Source of the DNA: Brevundimonas denitrificans
GTDB taxonomy: Bacteria > Pseudomonadota > Alphaproteobacteria > Caulobacterales > Caulobacteraceae
NCBI RefSeq assembly: GCF_030160755.1
Contig: NZ_BSOY01000009.1
Coordinates: 1 to 58,015, forward strand
Length of the DNA: 58,015 nt
Direction: 5' to 3'
The translations under genes were made by a program, and so were the position numbers. Below, one piece after another: positions 8,764-16,061 of this stretch. Numbering within the stretch: the stretch's first letter is position 1; every line of letters starts with the position of its first letter. The notes under the pieces are model-generated. The model was not told where the DNA came from, made no database searches, and was given only the letters and a program-made list of their open reading frames with translations.

Positions 8764-10225
8764 GGAGGCGGAGGGCTTCAGCGGCTTCGGTGGCGTCGTC
8801 GAACGGATGGGTGATCCCGCCGACGATCTGTCCCTGCTCATGCCCTTTTCCGGCGATGATCACCACATCTCCGTCGCCCATCATTTCGATAGCTTCCCGG
8901 ATGGCGGCGCGGCGATCGCCGATCTCCCGCGCGGCGGGGCAGGCGGCGCGGACCGCCTTGCGGATGGCGGCCGGGTCTTCGGAGCGGGGATTGTCGTCCG
9001 TCACGATGGCGACGTCGGCCAGCCGCCCGGCGATCTCGCCCATCATCGGCCGCTTGGCCCTGTCACGGTCCCCACCGGCGCCGAACACCACGATCAGCCG
9101 GCCGGTCGCATGGGGCCGCAGCGCCTTCAGCACCGTCTCCAGCCCATCGGGCGTATGGGCGTAGTCGACATAGACCTCGCCGCGTCCGCTTCCGGGAATG
9201 CGCTGCAGCCGTCCCCGGGCGCCGGTGATCGTCTCCAGCCCGGCCAGCACCCGTTCGGGCGTCTCCCCGGCGGCGATGCACAGGCCGGCGGCGACCAGGG
9301 CGTTGGACGCCTGGAAGGCTCCGGCCAGCGGCAGCAGCACCTCATGCAGCGAGCCGCGCACGTCGATGGTCAGGCGCTGGCCCTCAGGCACGGCCCGGCG
9401 GCCGATCAGCGACAGGTCCCGGCCCCGCTCGCCCACGGCCATCACCCCCAGACCCGACATGATCGAGGCCGCGGCGAAGCTGGAATAGGCGTCGGAGTCG
9501 GCGTTCAGCACCGCCGTGCGGCCGCGGGGCAGCAGGGTTTCGAACAGCCGCAGCTTGGCGGCGCGATAGGCGCCCATGTCGCCATGATAGTCGAGATGAT
9601 CCTGGCTCAGATTGGTGAAGGCCGCGGCCTGCAGGGTCACCCCGTCCAGCCGGCGCTGGTCGATGCCGTGCGAGGACGCCTCGAGCGCCAGATGGGTGAC
9701 GCCGCTTTCGGCCAGATCGGCCAGCATTCGCGCCGCGTCGGCGGCGTCCGGGCTGGTCAGGCCGGGGCCTGTCAACTCCTGGTTAACGTTACCGTTTTGC
9801 GCCAAAACCCCGAGGGTCCCCATGCTTGCGGCATGCAGACCCAGGGCGGCCCAGATCTGGCGGCAGAAGGCGGCGACCGAGGTCTTGCCGTTGGTGCCCG
9901 TGACGGCGACGCAGGTCGCCGGCTGGGCGCCGTAGAAGCCGCGCGCGGCGATGGCGTAGGCCCGCCGGACATCGCCCGAGGTGATCAGCAGGGGCGCCAG
10001 CCGGGCGTCCGTATCGGCCGGCGCGAGAACCGCGGCGGCGCCCTGCGACAGGGCCTGTGGAATAAAGGCGCGGCCGTCGGCGGCGCTGCCCGGCAGGGCC
10101 ACGAACAGCGCGCCCGGCGCGACCTTGCGGCTGTCGGCCGTCACGCCCGTGATCATCGGATCGGCGGCCACGTCGCGGCGCAGCAGTTCGGACAGCTTGA
10201 TCGGGGCGGGCCGGGTCGCGCTCAT
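8756..10225 (-). CDS. murE: UDP-MurNAc-L-Ala-D-Glu:meso-diaminopimelate ligase MurE
   Basis: A 489-residue cytoplasmic Mur ligase. The ATP loop TGTNGKTS lies near residues 109-116 and NLSQDHLDYH in the middle domain. The C-terminal domain has VDYAHTPDGLE and VTDDNPRSEDP. The DNPR motif is the known signature of meso-diaminopimelate rather than lysine specificity, as expected in a Gram-negative. The ATG at 10225 overlaps the ftsI stop as ATGA, which decides the start over much longer in-frame options that would lie inside ftsI. Confidence 0.97.
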   Translation of the reverse strand: MSATRPAPIKLSELLRRDVAADPMITGVTADSRKVAPGALFVALPGSAADGRAFIPQALSQGAAAVLAPADTDARLAPLLITSGDVRRAYAIAARGFYGAQPATCVAVTGTNGKTSVAAFCRQIWAALGLHAASMGTLGVLAQNGNVNQELTGPGLTSPDAADAARMLADLAESGVTHLALEASSHGIDQRRLDGVTLQAAAFTNLSQDHLDYHGDMGAYRAAKLRLFETLLPRGRTAVLNADSDAYSSFAAASIMSGLGVMAVGERGRDLSLIGRRAVPEGQRLTIDVRGSLHEVLLPLAGAFQASNALVAAGLCIAAGETPERVLAGLETITGARGRLQRIPGSGRGEVYVDYAHTPDGLETVLKALRPHATGRLIVVFGAGGDRDRAKRPMMGEIAGRLADVAIVTDDNPRSEDPAAIRKAVRAACPAAREIGDRRAAIREAIEMMGDGDVVIIAGKGHEQGQIVGGITHPFDDATEAAEALRLHA

Positions 10226-11958
10226 CGCCCGTCGCCTTCCAGATCCTCGAAGGCCGGGATGCGGTCGCCGAGGGCGGTGCGATAGGGATCGGCCCGCCGC
10301 GCCACGCCGAGGAAGCCGGCGATCCGGTCGGCGATCCGCCCCACCGCCGGGGCGGCGACGAAGCCGCCGGTGCGGGGATAGGTCTGGGGCTCGTCGATCA
10401 GCACCAGGATCTGGTAACGGCGCGCGTTGACCGGACCGTCGGCGGGGAAGACCCCGGCGAAGGTGCCGACCGCGTGGGCGGTGTTGTACCGGCCGTTGAC
10501 CGACTTGTTGGCCGAGCCGGTCTTGCCGCCGACCCGCAGGCCGGGCGCCTCGGCCCGGCCGCCCGAGCCGCGCACCACGTTGCGGCGCATCAGGTCCAGC
10601 ATGGTCAGGGAGGTCTCGGGCGAGACGATCTGGCGGCCCCGCACATCCGGCCGACCGCCCTTGCGCAGGGTCAGGGGAATGAACCGCCCGCCGTTGGTCA
10701 GGGCCCCCATGGCCGCGGCCATCTGCATCGGGGTGATCGAGATGCCGTAGCCGAACGACAGCGACGCCAGGGTCGAGTCCGACCATTCGCGCGGCACGAT
10801 CGGCGCTTCCGACGGAATCTCGAACGGCGCGCGCGACATCAGGCCGAAGCGGTCGAAATAGTCGCGCATGACCCGCGGTCCCATCTCGGTCGACAGGCGC
10901 GAGGTGCCGATGTTGGACGAATGGAGATAGACCTCCTCCAGCGTCATCACCTTGTTCTGGGCGTGGAAGTCGGTGATCCGGCGGTTGCCGATCTGCAGCG
11001 CCTCGGAGGCGTCGAGCAGGGTGTTCATGTCGGCCCGGCCGGTGTCGATGGCGGCGGCGACGGTGAAGGTCTTGAAAACGGACCCCATCTCATAGGTGGC
11101 GGCGGTGGCGAGGTTGCGCGAGTTGGACGCCGGCCAGCTGGCCATGCCCAGGACCTCGCCGGTCTGGACGTCGGTGATGATGCCGACGGCGCCCTTGGCC
11201 TGGGTCGCCTCGGCGGTGGCGGCCAGTTCGTTTTCCAGCACGCCCTGGACGCGCAGGTCGATGGAGATCTGGAAGCTTTCGCCCCGGGCCCCGGCGGCTC
11301 GAATCTCGTCGTTGAAGGCGCGTTCGGCGGCGGACAGGCCGACCCCGCCGGTATCGACATTGCCGACCACGTGGCGGGCGGACTCGCCGAGGGGATGGAC
11401 GCGGACGTCCTCGGGCTCGAAGCTGACGCCGCCGAGGGCCAGATTGTGGATCGCCACCTTCTCGCGCGGCGTCAGACGGTTGACCACCAGCAGGCGGCGA
11501 TCGCCGTAGAGCGCGTTCTGAAGCCGGGTCCTCGACACCCGCGGCAAGGCGCGCCGGATCTGCGCCGCGGCGGCCCGGCGGTCCCAGACCTGGGCCGGAT
11601 CGATATAGAGACCGTAGTGGACGATGTTGGTGGCCAGCAGGGCCCCGTTGCGGTCGACCATGTCGGCGCGCACCACCGCATTCGGATGGCTTGAGGCCCC
11701 GCCGCCGGCGCTTGCGGTCAGCAGGGCCGCATGCACGGCGCCGAGCGTGAGACAGACGAACACGGCGGAAAAGACCGACAGGATGACGAAGATGCGGACC
11801 CGGGTGTCTTCCTCGGGGCGGGCGTTGGCGTGGGCGCGGCCGAAGGCATGCTCGACCCACCACATGGCCTCGGTCAGCCAGCGCCAGGACGGCGTGTACC
11901 GCCGCACGCCCCACGACGGAGCGGGCCGGGAGCCGGCGTGCGGATCTTGCGCGCTCAT
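10222..11958 (-). CDS. ftsI: Septal transpeptidase FtsI (PBP3)
   Basis: A 578-residue class B penicillin-binding protein that cross-links septal peptidoglycan, partner of FtsW. It has a cytoplasmic N-terminus of about 53 residues, one transmembrane helix (about 55-82), a PBP dimer domain, and the transpeptidase domain with catalytic S293-x-x-K296 (GSVFK), S347-S-N349 and K479-T-G481. The family length is normal. The start forms an ATGA overlap with the ftsL stop and the stop overlaps the murE start, so it is translationally linked on both sides. Confidence 0.97.
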   Translation of the reverse strand: MSAQDPHAGSRPAPSWGVRRYTPSWRWLTEAMWWVEHAFGRAHANARPEEDTRVRIFVILSVFSAVFVCLTLGAVHAALLTASAGGGASSHPNAVVRADMVDRNGALLATNIVHYGLYIDPAQVWDRRAAAAQIRRALPRVSRTRLQNALYGDRRLLVVNRLTPREKVAIHNLALGGVSFEPEDVRVHPLGESARHVVGNVDTGGVGLSAAERAFNDEIRAAGARGESFQISIDLRVQGVLENELAATAEATQAKGAVGIITDVQTGEVLGMASWPASNSRNLATAATYEMGSVFKTFTVAAAIDTGRADMNTLLDASEALQIGNRRITDFHAQNKVMTLEEVYLHSSNIGTSRLSTEMGPRVMRDYFDRFGLMSRAPFEIPSEAPIVPREWSDSTLASLSFGYGISITPMQMAAAMGALTNGGRFIPLTLRKGGRPDVRGRQIVSPETSLTMLDLMRRNVVRGSGGRAEAPGLRVGGKTGSANKSVNGRYNTAHAVGTFAGVFPADGPVNARRYQILVLIDEPQTYPRTGGFVAAPAVGRIADRIAGFLGVARRADPYRTALGDRIPAFEDLEGDGR

Positions 11959-12362
11959 CGCTCCACCTCCGCGGCGGCGGGGGCGGGGGCGGCGGGCGGC
12001 GTCGGCGCGATGATGACCGGGCGCGGCTCGGGGATCGGGGCCAGGTTCGGCAGGTTCTCGGCCGTGGCCTGACGGTGCACGTCGACCGGACCCAGGCCCG
12101 CGCCGCGAGACAGGGCCTCGAGCCGGTTGGGCTGTTCCAGCCGGGCGACCTCGGCGCGCAGCAGGCGGACCCGCTGGCCGTTGTCGCTGATCTGTCGCTC
12201 TAGATCCGAGATGCGGGCGCTCTCACGCGCCGCGGCGGCCTTGGCCAGATAGACCGAGAAGACCATGGCCGCGACCAGCAAGACGCCGATGATCTCGATC
12301 CAGCGGACGCCGCGAATCTTCCAGGCGTAGAGACGGTTCAGGGTGGCGACGGCCGTATTCAT
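11955..12362 (-). CDS. ftsL: Cell division protein FtsL
   Basis: A 135-residue bitopic membrane protein. A short cytoplasmic tail precedes one transmembrane helix (about residues 20-42). A periplasmic coiled coil follows (about 47-78, with [21 protein letters not shown]) and then a Pro/Ala-rich tail. FtsL joins FtsB and FtsQ to activate FtsW-FtsI. Its sequence is poorly conserved, so the call rests on topology, length and position between rsmH and ftsI, which is diagnostic in dcw clusters. It overlaps both neighbours by 4 nt (ATGA). The low-complexity PAAPAPAAA end is a common Caulobacterales embellishment. Confidence 0.88.
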   Translation of the reverse strand: MNTAVATLNRLYAWKIRGVRWIEIIGVLLVAAMVFSVYLAKAAAARESARISDLERQISDNGQRVRLLRAEVARLEQPNRLEALSRGAGLGPVDVHRQATAENLPNLAPIPEPRPVIIAPTPPAAPAPAAAEVER

Positions 12363-13324
12363 GCGGCGATCCTCCCCCCGAAGGCGCCCCAGGGGGCGGC
12401 GTCGGTGCGCACCGCAGCGCGCAGCTTGGCCGAACGGGCGCGGGGATTGTCCGCCCGCTCCGCCTCGCCGGCCTCGCGCGCGCCCTTGAACGACAGGGTG
12501 AAGCTGGGCTTGCGGGTCTCGATCGCCACGGGCGCATGGCGCGAACCGCCGGGGGCGTTGCCGGTCCGCTCGGTCAGGAAGGCCTTGACGATGCGGTCCT
12601 CGAGCGAATGGAAGGTCACCACCGCCAGCCGCCCCCCGGGCGACAGGGCCGCCTCGGCCGCTTCCAGCCCGGCGCGCAGTTCGCCCAATTCGTCGTTGAC
12701 GGCGATCCGCAGGGCCTGGAACACGCGGGTCGCCGGATGGATCGGCGCGCCGCGCCGGCCGCCCAGCGCCTTCTCGACCACGGCGGCCAGATCCAGCGTG
12801 CGTTCGAACGGCTTCTCCACCCGGCGGCGCAGGATGGCGGTGGCGACGCGCCCCGACTGGCGCTCGTCGCCGTACAGTTTGAAAATATGGGCCAGAGGCC
12901 CGTGGTCCCAGGTGTTGACGATGTCAGCGGCGGTTTCGCCTTCGTCGCCCATCCGCATGTCCAGCGGCCCGTCGCGCATGAAGGAAAAGCCGCGCTCGGC
13001 CTGGTCCAGCTGCATCGAGGACACGCCGATGTCGAACACCACCCCGTCCAGCCGCGCCTCGCCGCTGTCGGCGAAGGCTTCGGCCAGACCCGAGAACGGC
13101 GTGCGCACCAGCCGGAACCGGCCCGGAAAGTCGTTGGCCACCGCGTCGGCATAGGCTTGAACCGTCGGATCGCGGTCCAGCGCGATGACGGTCGCTCCGG
13201 CCGCGAGAATCGCGCGGGTGTAGCCGCCGGCGCCGAAGGTGGCGTCGATGATCACATCGCCGGCGCGCGGGGCCAGGGCCTCGATCACTTCGGCCAGCAG
13301 GACCGGGGCGTGGGGCGCCGTCAT
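12359..13324 (-). CDS. rsmH: 16S rRNA (cytosine-1402-N4)-methyltransferase RsmH (MraW)
   Basis: A 321-residue cytoplasmic SAM-dependent methyltransferase that makes m4C1402 in the decoding centre of 16S rRNA. The N-terminus [17 protein letters not shown] and the SAM loop [14 protein letters not shown] are typical. Further signatures are [22 protein letters not shown], the helical insert [18 protein letters not shown], and [16 protein letters not shown]. The ATG at 13324 overlaps the mraZ stop as ATGA. Longer in-frame starts upstream would lie within mraZ and are rejected. Confidence 0.97.
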   Translation of the reverse strand: MTAPHAPVLLAEVIEALAPRAGDVIIDATFGAGGYTRAILAAGATVIALDRDPTVQAYADAVANDFPGRFRLVRTPFSGLAEAFADSGEARLDGVVFDIGVSSMQLDQAERGFSFMRDGPLDMRMGDEGETAADIVNTWDHGPLAHIFKLYGDERQSGRVATAILRRRVEKPFERTLDLAAVVEKALGGRRGAPIHPATRVFQALRIAVNDELGELRAGLEAAEAALSPGGRLAVVTFHSLEDRIVKAFLTERTGNAPGGSRHAPVAIETRKPSFTLSFKGAREAGEAERADNPRARSAKLRAAVRTDAAPWGAFGGRIAA

Positions 13325-13755
13325 CCGCCCTCCCCGTTCATGACCTGCCGGGCCAGGGCGCGGCGGGCGTCGCGCCGGGCGTTCCAGCGCGCCCGGTCCC
13401 AGATCTGGAAGCGCGGGCCCAGGCCGACGATGACCACATCCTCGCCGAGACCGGCGTCCTGGCACAGGCTCTCGGGCAGGGTGATCCGGCCGCCGCCGTC
13501 GTACGACAGGGGGCGCTGGCCGGCGTAGAAGGTCTCTTCAAGAGCGGTGCGTTTGTCGCTGCCGAACGGCAGGGCCTCGATGCGGGCGACATATTCGGCC
13601 ATCAGCCGGTCGCCGCCGGCCTCGAGGCAGTCATCGGCCAGGGCGAAGAAGCAGAAGACGCCGTGCTCGGCGCCATTGTCGGCGGTGCGGAACTCCTGCG
13701 GGATCAGCAGGCGTCGCTTTCCGTCCAACTGTTTCTCGTAGGTCGAGAGAAACAC
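13321..13755 (-). CDS. mraZ: Transcriptional regulator MraZ
   Basis: A 144-residue protein with two AbrB-like SpoVT/MraZ repeats. The first begins at [18 protein letters not shown], and the second contains [20 protein letters not shown]. MraZ oligomers bind DNA upstream of their own gene and control the dcw operon. A GTG at 13755 is chosen because the family starts at this FLSTYE segment and a GGGGCAGGGC Shine-Dalgarno-like stretch lies just before it. An 80-residue in-frame extension upstream would cross the operator region and is rejected. It is the first gene of the operon and has its likely operator about 90 bp upstream. Confidence 0.95.
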   Translation of the reverse strand: MFLSTYEKQLDGKRRLLIPQEFRTADNGAEHGVFCFFALADDCLEAGGDRLMAEYVARIEALPFGSDKRTALEETFYAGQRPLSYDGGGRITLPESLCQDAGLGEDVVIVGLGPRFQIWDRARWNARRDARRALARQVMNGEGG

Positions 13756-14074
13756 GCCCTGCCCCAAACTCGGATCCGTGGATCCGCCCCTCTGATCCCC
13801 GTGAACATCCACGCGGCGCAAACCAACCCCGCGCCAAGCCTCTGGGATAGCATGGGATGAACTGGGTCTCAATGGGATTAGTTGACGCCGGTTAACCTCG
13901 AATGTGGCGACAACGCCTGTATAGACGTGAACATACACAGAACATTGACAGTATAAACAGGCTGTGGACCAATCCTGCGCCGCATTCAGGGCCAAAGGGT
14001 TAACGCCGCGGACCCTGGAGGCGGCCCTGGCCCTAGGAGCCGGAACCCTCTGCGGAGGCGCGAGTTTTCAACCC
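13756..14074. other. Intergenic region between mraZ and the small plus-strand ORF
   Basis: About 320 bp without a convincing gene. It holds the mraZ leader, a 7-bp inverted repeat CGGATCC-GT-GGATCCG at 13771-13786, the four TGGG boxes, and an AT-richer stretch around 13916-13961 that probably contains the dcw promoter and in which CCTGT and ACAGG form distant inverted ends. No clean -35/-10 pair could be assigned by eye. A TTAACC at 13892 could be a CtrA half-site, but no second half is properly spaced. Confidence 0.6.
13843..13876 (-). promoter_or_regulatory. Putative MraZ operator: four TGGG boxes with a 10-bp period
   Basis: On the plus strand TGGG occurs at 13843, 13853, 13863 and 13873, each exactly 10 bp apart and so on one face of the helix. 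E. coli MraZ is known to bind TGGGN repeats separated by 5 nt upstream of its own gene, which is the same spacing. Here the TGGG strand is opposite to the coding strand of mraZ. The array is seen directly; assignment to MraZ is inference from family knowledge and position. Confidence 0.8.
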
Positions 14075-14248
14075 ATGCCGAACAAATCCGCCCCGGACCC
14101 GACCAAGCCGATGTCGCCCAAGGCCGTGGACGGCATCGTGGTCGTCAAGGATCCGCCCGAAGCCGCCATGGACCTGACCGCCGACGCGGCGGAGATCTCG
14201 GGCCTCCGCCTGATCGACGCCGCCGACAAGGCCCGCAAGCGCTACTAG
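14075..14248 (+). CDS. Small hypothetical protein, 57 residues
   Basis: The ORF encodes a 57-residue, mostly polar protein (MPNKSAPDPTKP...) with a predicted helical, charged C-terminal half (AAEISGLRLIDAADKARKRY) and no signal peptide or membrane segment. An upstream ATG at 13964 in the same frame gives 94 residues, but the extra part is cysteine- and glycine-rich and less plausible. A GGAGG at 14054-14058 is about 16 nt from the ATG, rather far. The stop codon directly abuts a 59-bp tandem repeat. No function recognised. Confidence 0.5.
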   Translation: MPNKSAPDPTKPMSPKAVDGIVVVKDPPEAAMDLTADAAEISGLRLIDAADKARKRY

Positions 14249-14409
14249 GCGCTCAGGCGGCGGGCGACCGCGTCGCGACCTCCGATCAGGTCGAAGGGTG
14301 ACGGTCCGCGCTCAAGCAGTGAGCGACCGCGTCGCGACCCTCCGTCAAATCGAAGGGTGACGGTCCGCGCTCAAGCAGTGAGCGACCGCGTCGCGAGCGT
14401 TAGCGCTCC
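14249..14409. repeat. 59-bp tandem repeat, 2.7 copies
   Basis: Units begin at 14249, 14308 and 14367 with GCGCTCA[AG]GC, exactly 59 bp apart. Units 2 and 3 are identical over their first 30 nt. The third is partial and ends in a small hairpin, GAGCG-TTAG-CGCTC (14395-14408). The repeat fills the gap between the small ORF stop and the 3' end of rnpB. A single copy of the unit-3 core lies at 57193-57232. Confidence 0.9.
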
Positions 14410-14418
14410 AGAAATTAT

Positions 14419-14794
14419 GTCAGACGGCCTGTAAGCCGGGTTCTGTTCCGCCCGAAGACGGCGACGATCATTCCTCTGGACCGCCGGTCGCCCGACGGTT
14501 CTCGCGACCTACCCGGATGCCTCGGGCGGTGAACCCTGCGGCCGAAACCGCGCGACATCCCTATTCGGTCTTGCTCCAGGCGGGGCTTGCCATGCCGTCC
14601 CTGTTGCCAGGCACGCGGTGGGCTCTTACCCCACCCTTTCACCCTTCCCTGCCCCGAGGGGCAGGCGGTTTGCTTTCTGTGGCGCTATCCCTCGGGTCGC
14701 CCCGGGCGGGTGTTGCCCGCCGCCTCTTCACCGTGGAGCCCGGACTTTCCTCGACGGGAGCATAACCCCCGCCGCGACCGCCCGGCCGTCTGAC
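14419..14794 (-). ncRNA. rnpB: RNase P RNA, bacterial class A
   Basis: The catalytic RNA of RNase P matures tRNA 5' ends. On the minus strand the P1 helix strands GTCAGACGGCC and GGCCGTCTGAC at the two ends are perfectly complementary. The conserved 5' core GAGGAAAGTCCGGGCTCC and the 3' core ACAGAACCCGGCTTACAGGC are present, as is AGGGTGAAAGGGTGGGGTAAGAGCCCACC in the specificity region. The length of about 376 nt is normal. Ends are set by P1 and are accurate to a few nucleotides. Small open frames over this stretch are not genes. Confidence 0.96.
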
Positions 14795-14800
14795 GGGGGC

Positions 14801-14829
14801 TAGGTGGGCTTTTCGGGCGGCGGCGTCAA
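14801..14829 (-). promoter_or_regulatory. Probable rnpB promoter
   Basis: On the minus strand TTGACG (14829-14824) is followed by a 17-nt spacer and CACCTA (14806-14801), placing transcription start 6-8 nt downstream at the 5' end of the RNase P RNA. The -35 is a good match and the -10 is weak; position supports the call. Confidence 0.55.
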
Positions 14830-14834
14830 CGTTC

Positions 14835-14857
14835 TCCCTCCCCGCTTCGGGGGAGGG
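14835..14857. repeat. GC-rich palindrome between ampD-like gene and rnpB promoter
   Basis: A CCCTCCCC-loop-GGGGAGGG palindrome lies just after the amidase stop and just before the rnpB -35. It may terminate the amidase transcript. It resembles the elements at 5439-5466 and 30930-30952. Confidence 0.6.
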
Positions 14858-14870
14858 AAACCCTCAAGCC

Positions 14871-15632
14871 CTAGTCCAAAACCCCCGTCACGCTCTCCGC
14901 CGTCGCCAGCTGCAGGACGCCCATCAGGGTCGCGCGCGTCTCGCCGTCGGCGATCCCGTCGACCCGCCCCGGCCGCCAGTGGCGCTGGAAGGCCTCGACG
15001 GTCAGCCGGGTCGCCGCGTCATAGGTTCCGCCGGGCGTCAGGGCATAGCCCAGCCGGTGCAGGCCGGCGCGCAACACGATCACGCCCAGCCCCTCGTCCC
15101 CCACATTCAGGGGCACGCCGAGGGCCGCGATCCGCTCCGGCGCCGGTTCGAACCACAGACCGTGGCCGACCGAGGCCAGCCGCTTCCACGGAAAGCGTTC
15201 TCCGGGATCCTGCTTCCGATCCGGCGCGAGGTCGGAATGACCGATGATGCGGGCGTCGGGGATGGTCCAGCGGGTGCGGATGTCGTTGATGAGGCTGATC
15301 ACCGCGTCGATCTGCGCCTCGGGGAAGTCGCGATAACCGAACTCATGCCCCGGATTGACGATCTCGATGCCGATGGAGGCGGCGTTGCAGTCGGTCTCGC
15401 CCTGCCAGGCTCCCTTGCCCGCGTGCCAGGCGCGGCGTTCCTCGGCCACCAGCCTCAGGATCGACCCGTCCTCATCGACGACATAGTGGGCCGAGACCCT
15501 GGCCTCGGGATCACACAGGCGGGCGACGGCCTCGTCGGCGGTCTTCATGCCGGTGTAGTGCAGCACCAGCATGTCGGGCGGCCCGCGGCGGGCGTCGAAA
15601 TTGGGGGACGGGACGTCCTTCACGGTCAGCAC
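14871..15632 (-). CDS. N-acetylmuramoyl-L-alanine amidase (Amidase_2) with a C-terminal peptidoglycan-binding domain
   Basis: A 253-residue protein. The AmpD/AmiD-type amidase_2 domain (about residues 10-165) carries the zinc-binding set in LHYTG, the RVSAHYVVDEDG segment, WHAG and GHSDLAPDRKQDPGERFPW. The C-terminal third (DAATRLTVEAFQRHWRPGRVDG...) is a peptidoglycan_binding_1 domain, which points to an AmiD-like murein-recycling enzyme rather than single-domain AmpD. No signal peptide is seen. A GTG start at 15632 is used because it lies 7 nt after the upstream stop; longer starts enter the neighbouring gene. It cleaves the lactyl-peptide bond of muropeptides. Confidence 0.9.
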   Translation of the reverse strand: MLTVKDVPSPNFDARRGPPDMLVLHYTGMKTADEAVARLCDPEARVSAHYVVDEDGSILRLVAEERRAWHAGKGAWQGETDCNAASIGIEIVNPGHEFGYRDFPEAQIDAVISLINDIRTRWTIPDARIIGHSDLAPDRKQDPGERFPWKRLASVGHGLWFEPAPERIAALGVPLNVGDEGLGVIVLRAGLHRLGYALTPGGTYDAATRLTVEAFQRHWRPGRVDGIADGETRATLMGVLQLATAESVTGVLD

Positions 15633-15639
15633 GGCGCGC

Positions 15640-15957
15640 TTACCGGCCCGGTCGCTCCCAGCCGTAGGCGACCCAGGCGCCATCGACCTTGCGGGCCTCG
15701 ATGACGTCGTCGGCGCGGCGGGTGCGGATCACGGCCTTGCGGCGCGCGCCCATGGCCAGGCCGGCGAAGAAGACCAGAACCGCGGCGAACAGGGCGATGA
15801 CGGCCACGGCGACGGCGGTGAAGACCGCCAGGACGGCGCCCACGGCCATGGCGAGCAGGGTCGCGATCACGCCGCCCAGCCACATCACCGGCGCCAGCAG
15901 TCCGCTCGACGGACGGCGCGCGGACGGGCCGAAGATCAGACGGTCGGACTGGGTCAT
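15640..15957 (-). CDS. Small hypothetical membrane protein
   Basis: A 105-residue protein with a long hydrophobic stretch (about residues 23-70, probably two membrane helices) between a short polar N-terminus and a basic cytoplasmic tail (ARRKAVIRTRRADDVIEARKVDG). An AAGGTGAT Shine-Dalgarno sequence 6 nt before the ATG decides the start. It lies 7 nt upstream of the amidase gene and is likely cotranscribed with it. No family recognised; a role linked to murein recycling would be only a guess from context. Confidence 0.75.
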   Translation of the reverse strand: MTQSDRLIFGPSARRPSSGLLAPVMWLGGVIATLLAMAVGAVLAVFTAVAVAVIALFAAVLVFFAGLAMGARRKAVIRTRRADDVIEARKVDGAWVAYGWERPGR

Positions 15958-16061
15958 CAAATCACCTTCGCAGACGCTGGAAGAACAACGTCGAACTCTC
16001 AATGTCGGTCCACACGGGTGAACGGTCAATGACCGGCCCCTTCACAGGCGAGTGTTCCGTT

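Noticed and set aside
13892..13897. TTAACC as a CtrA box upstream of mraZ
   Set aside because: No second TTAA at the right spacing; a six-base match alone is not enough.
13756..13995. MraZ N-terminal extension of 80 residues from 13995
   Set aside because: It would read through the operator region and carries no domain; MraZ proteins begin at the FLSTYEKQL segment.
14249..14409. The 59-bp array as a CRISPR
   Set aside because: The units are continuous repeats without distinct spacers, and no cas genes are present.
14517..14803. Small ORFs on either strand within the RNase P RNA
   Set aside because: They lie entirely inside a structured RNA with conserved rnpB cores.
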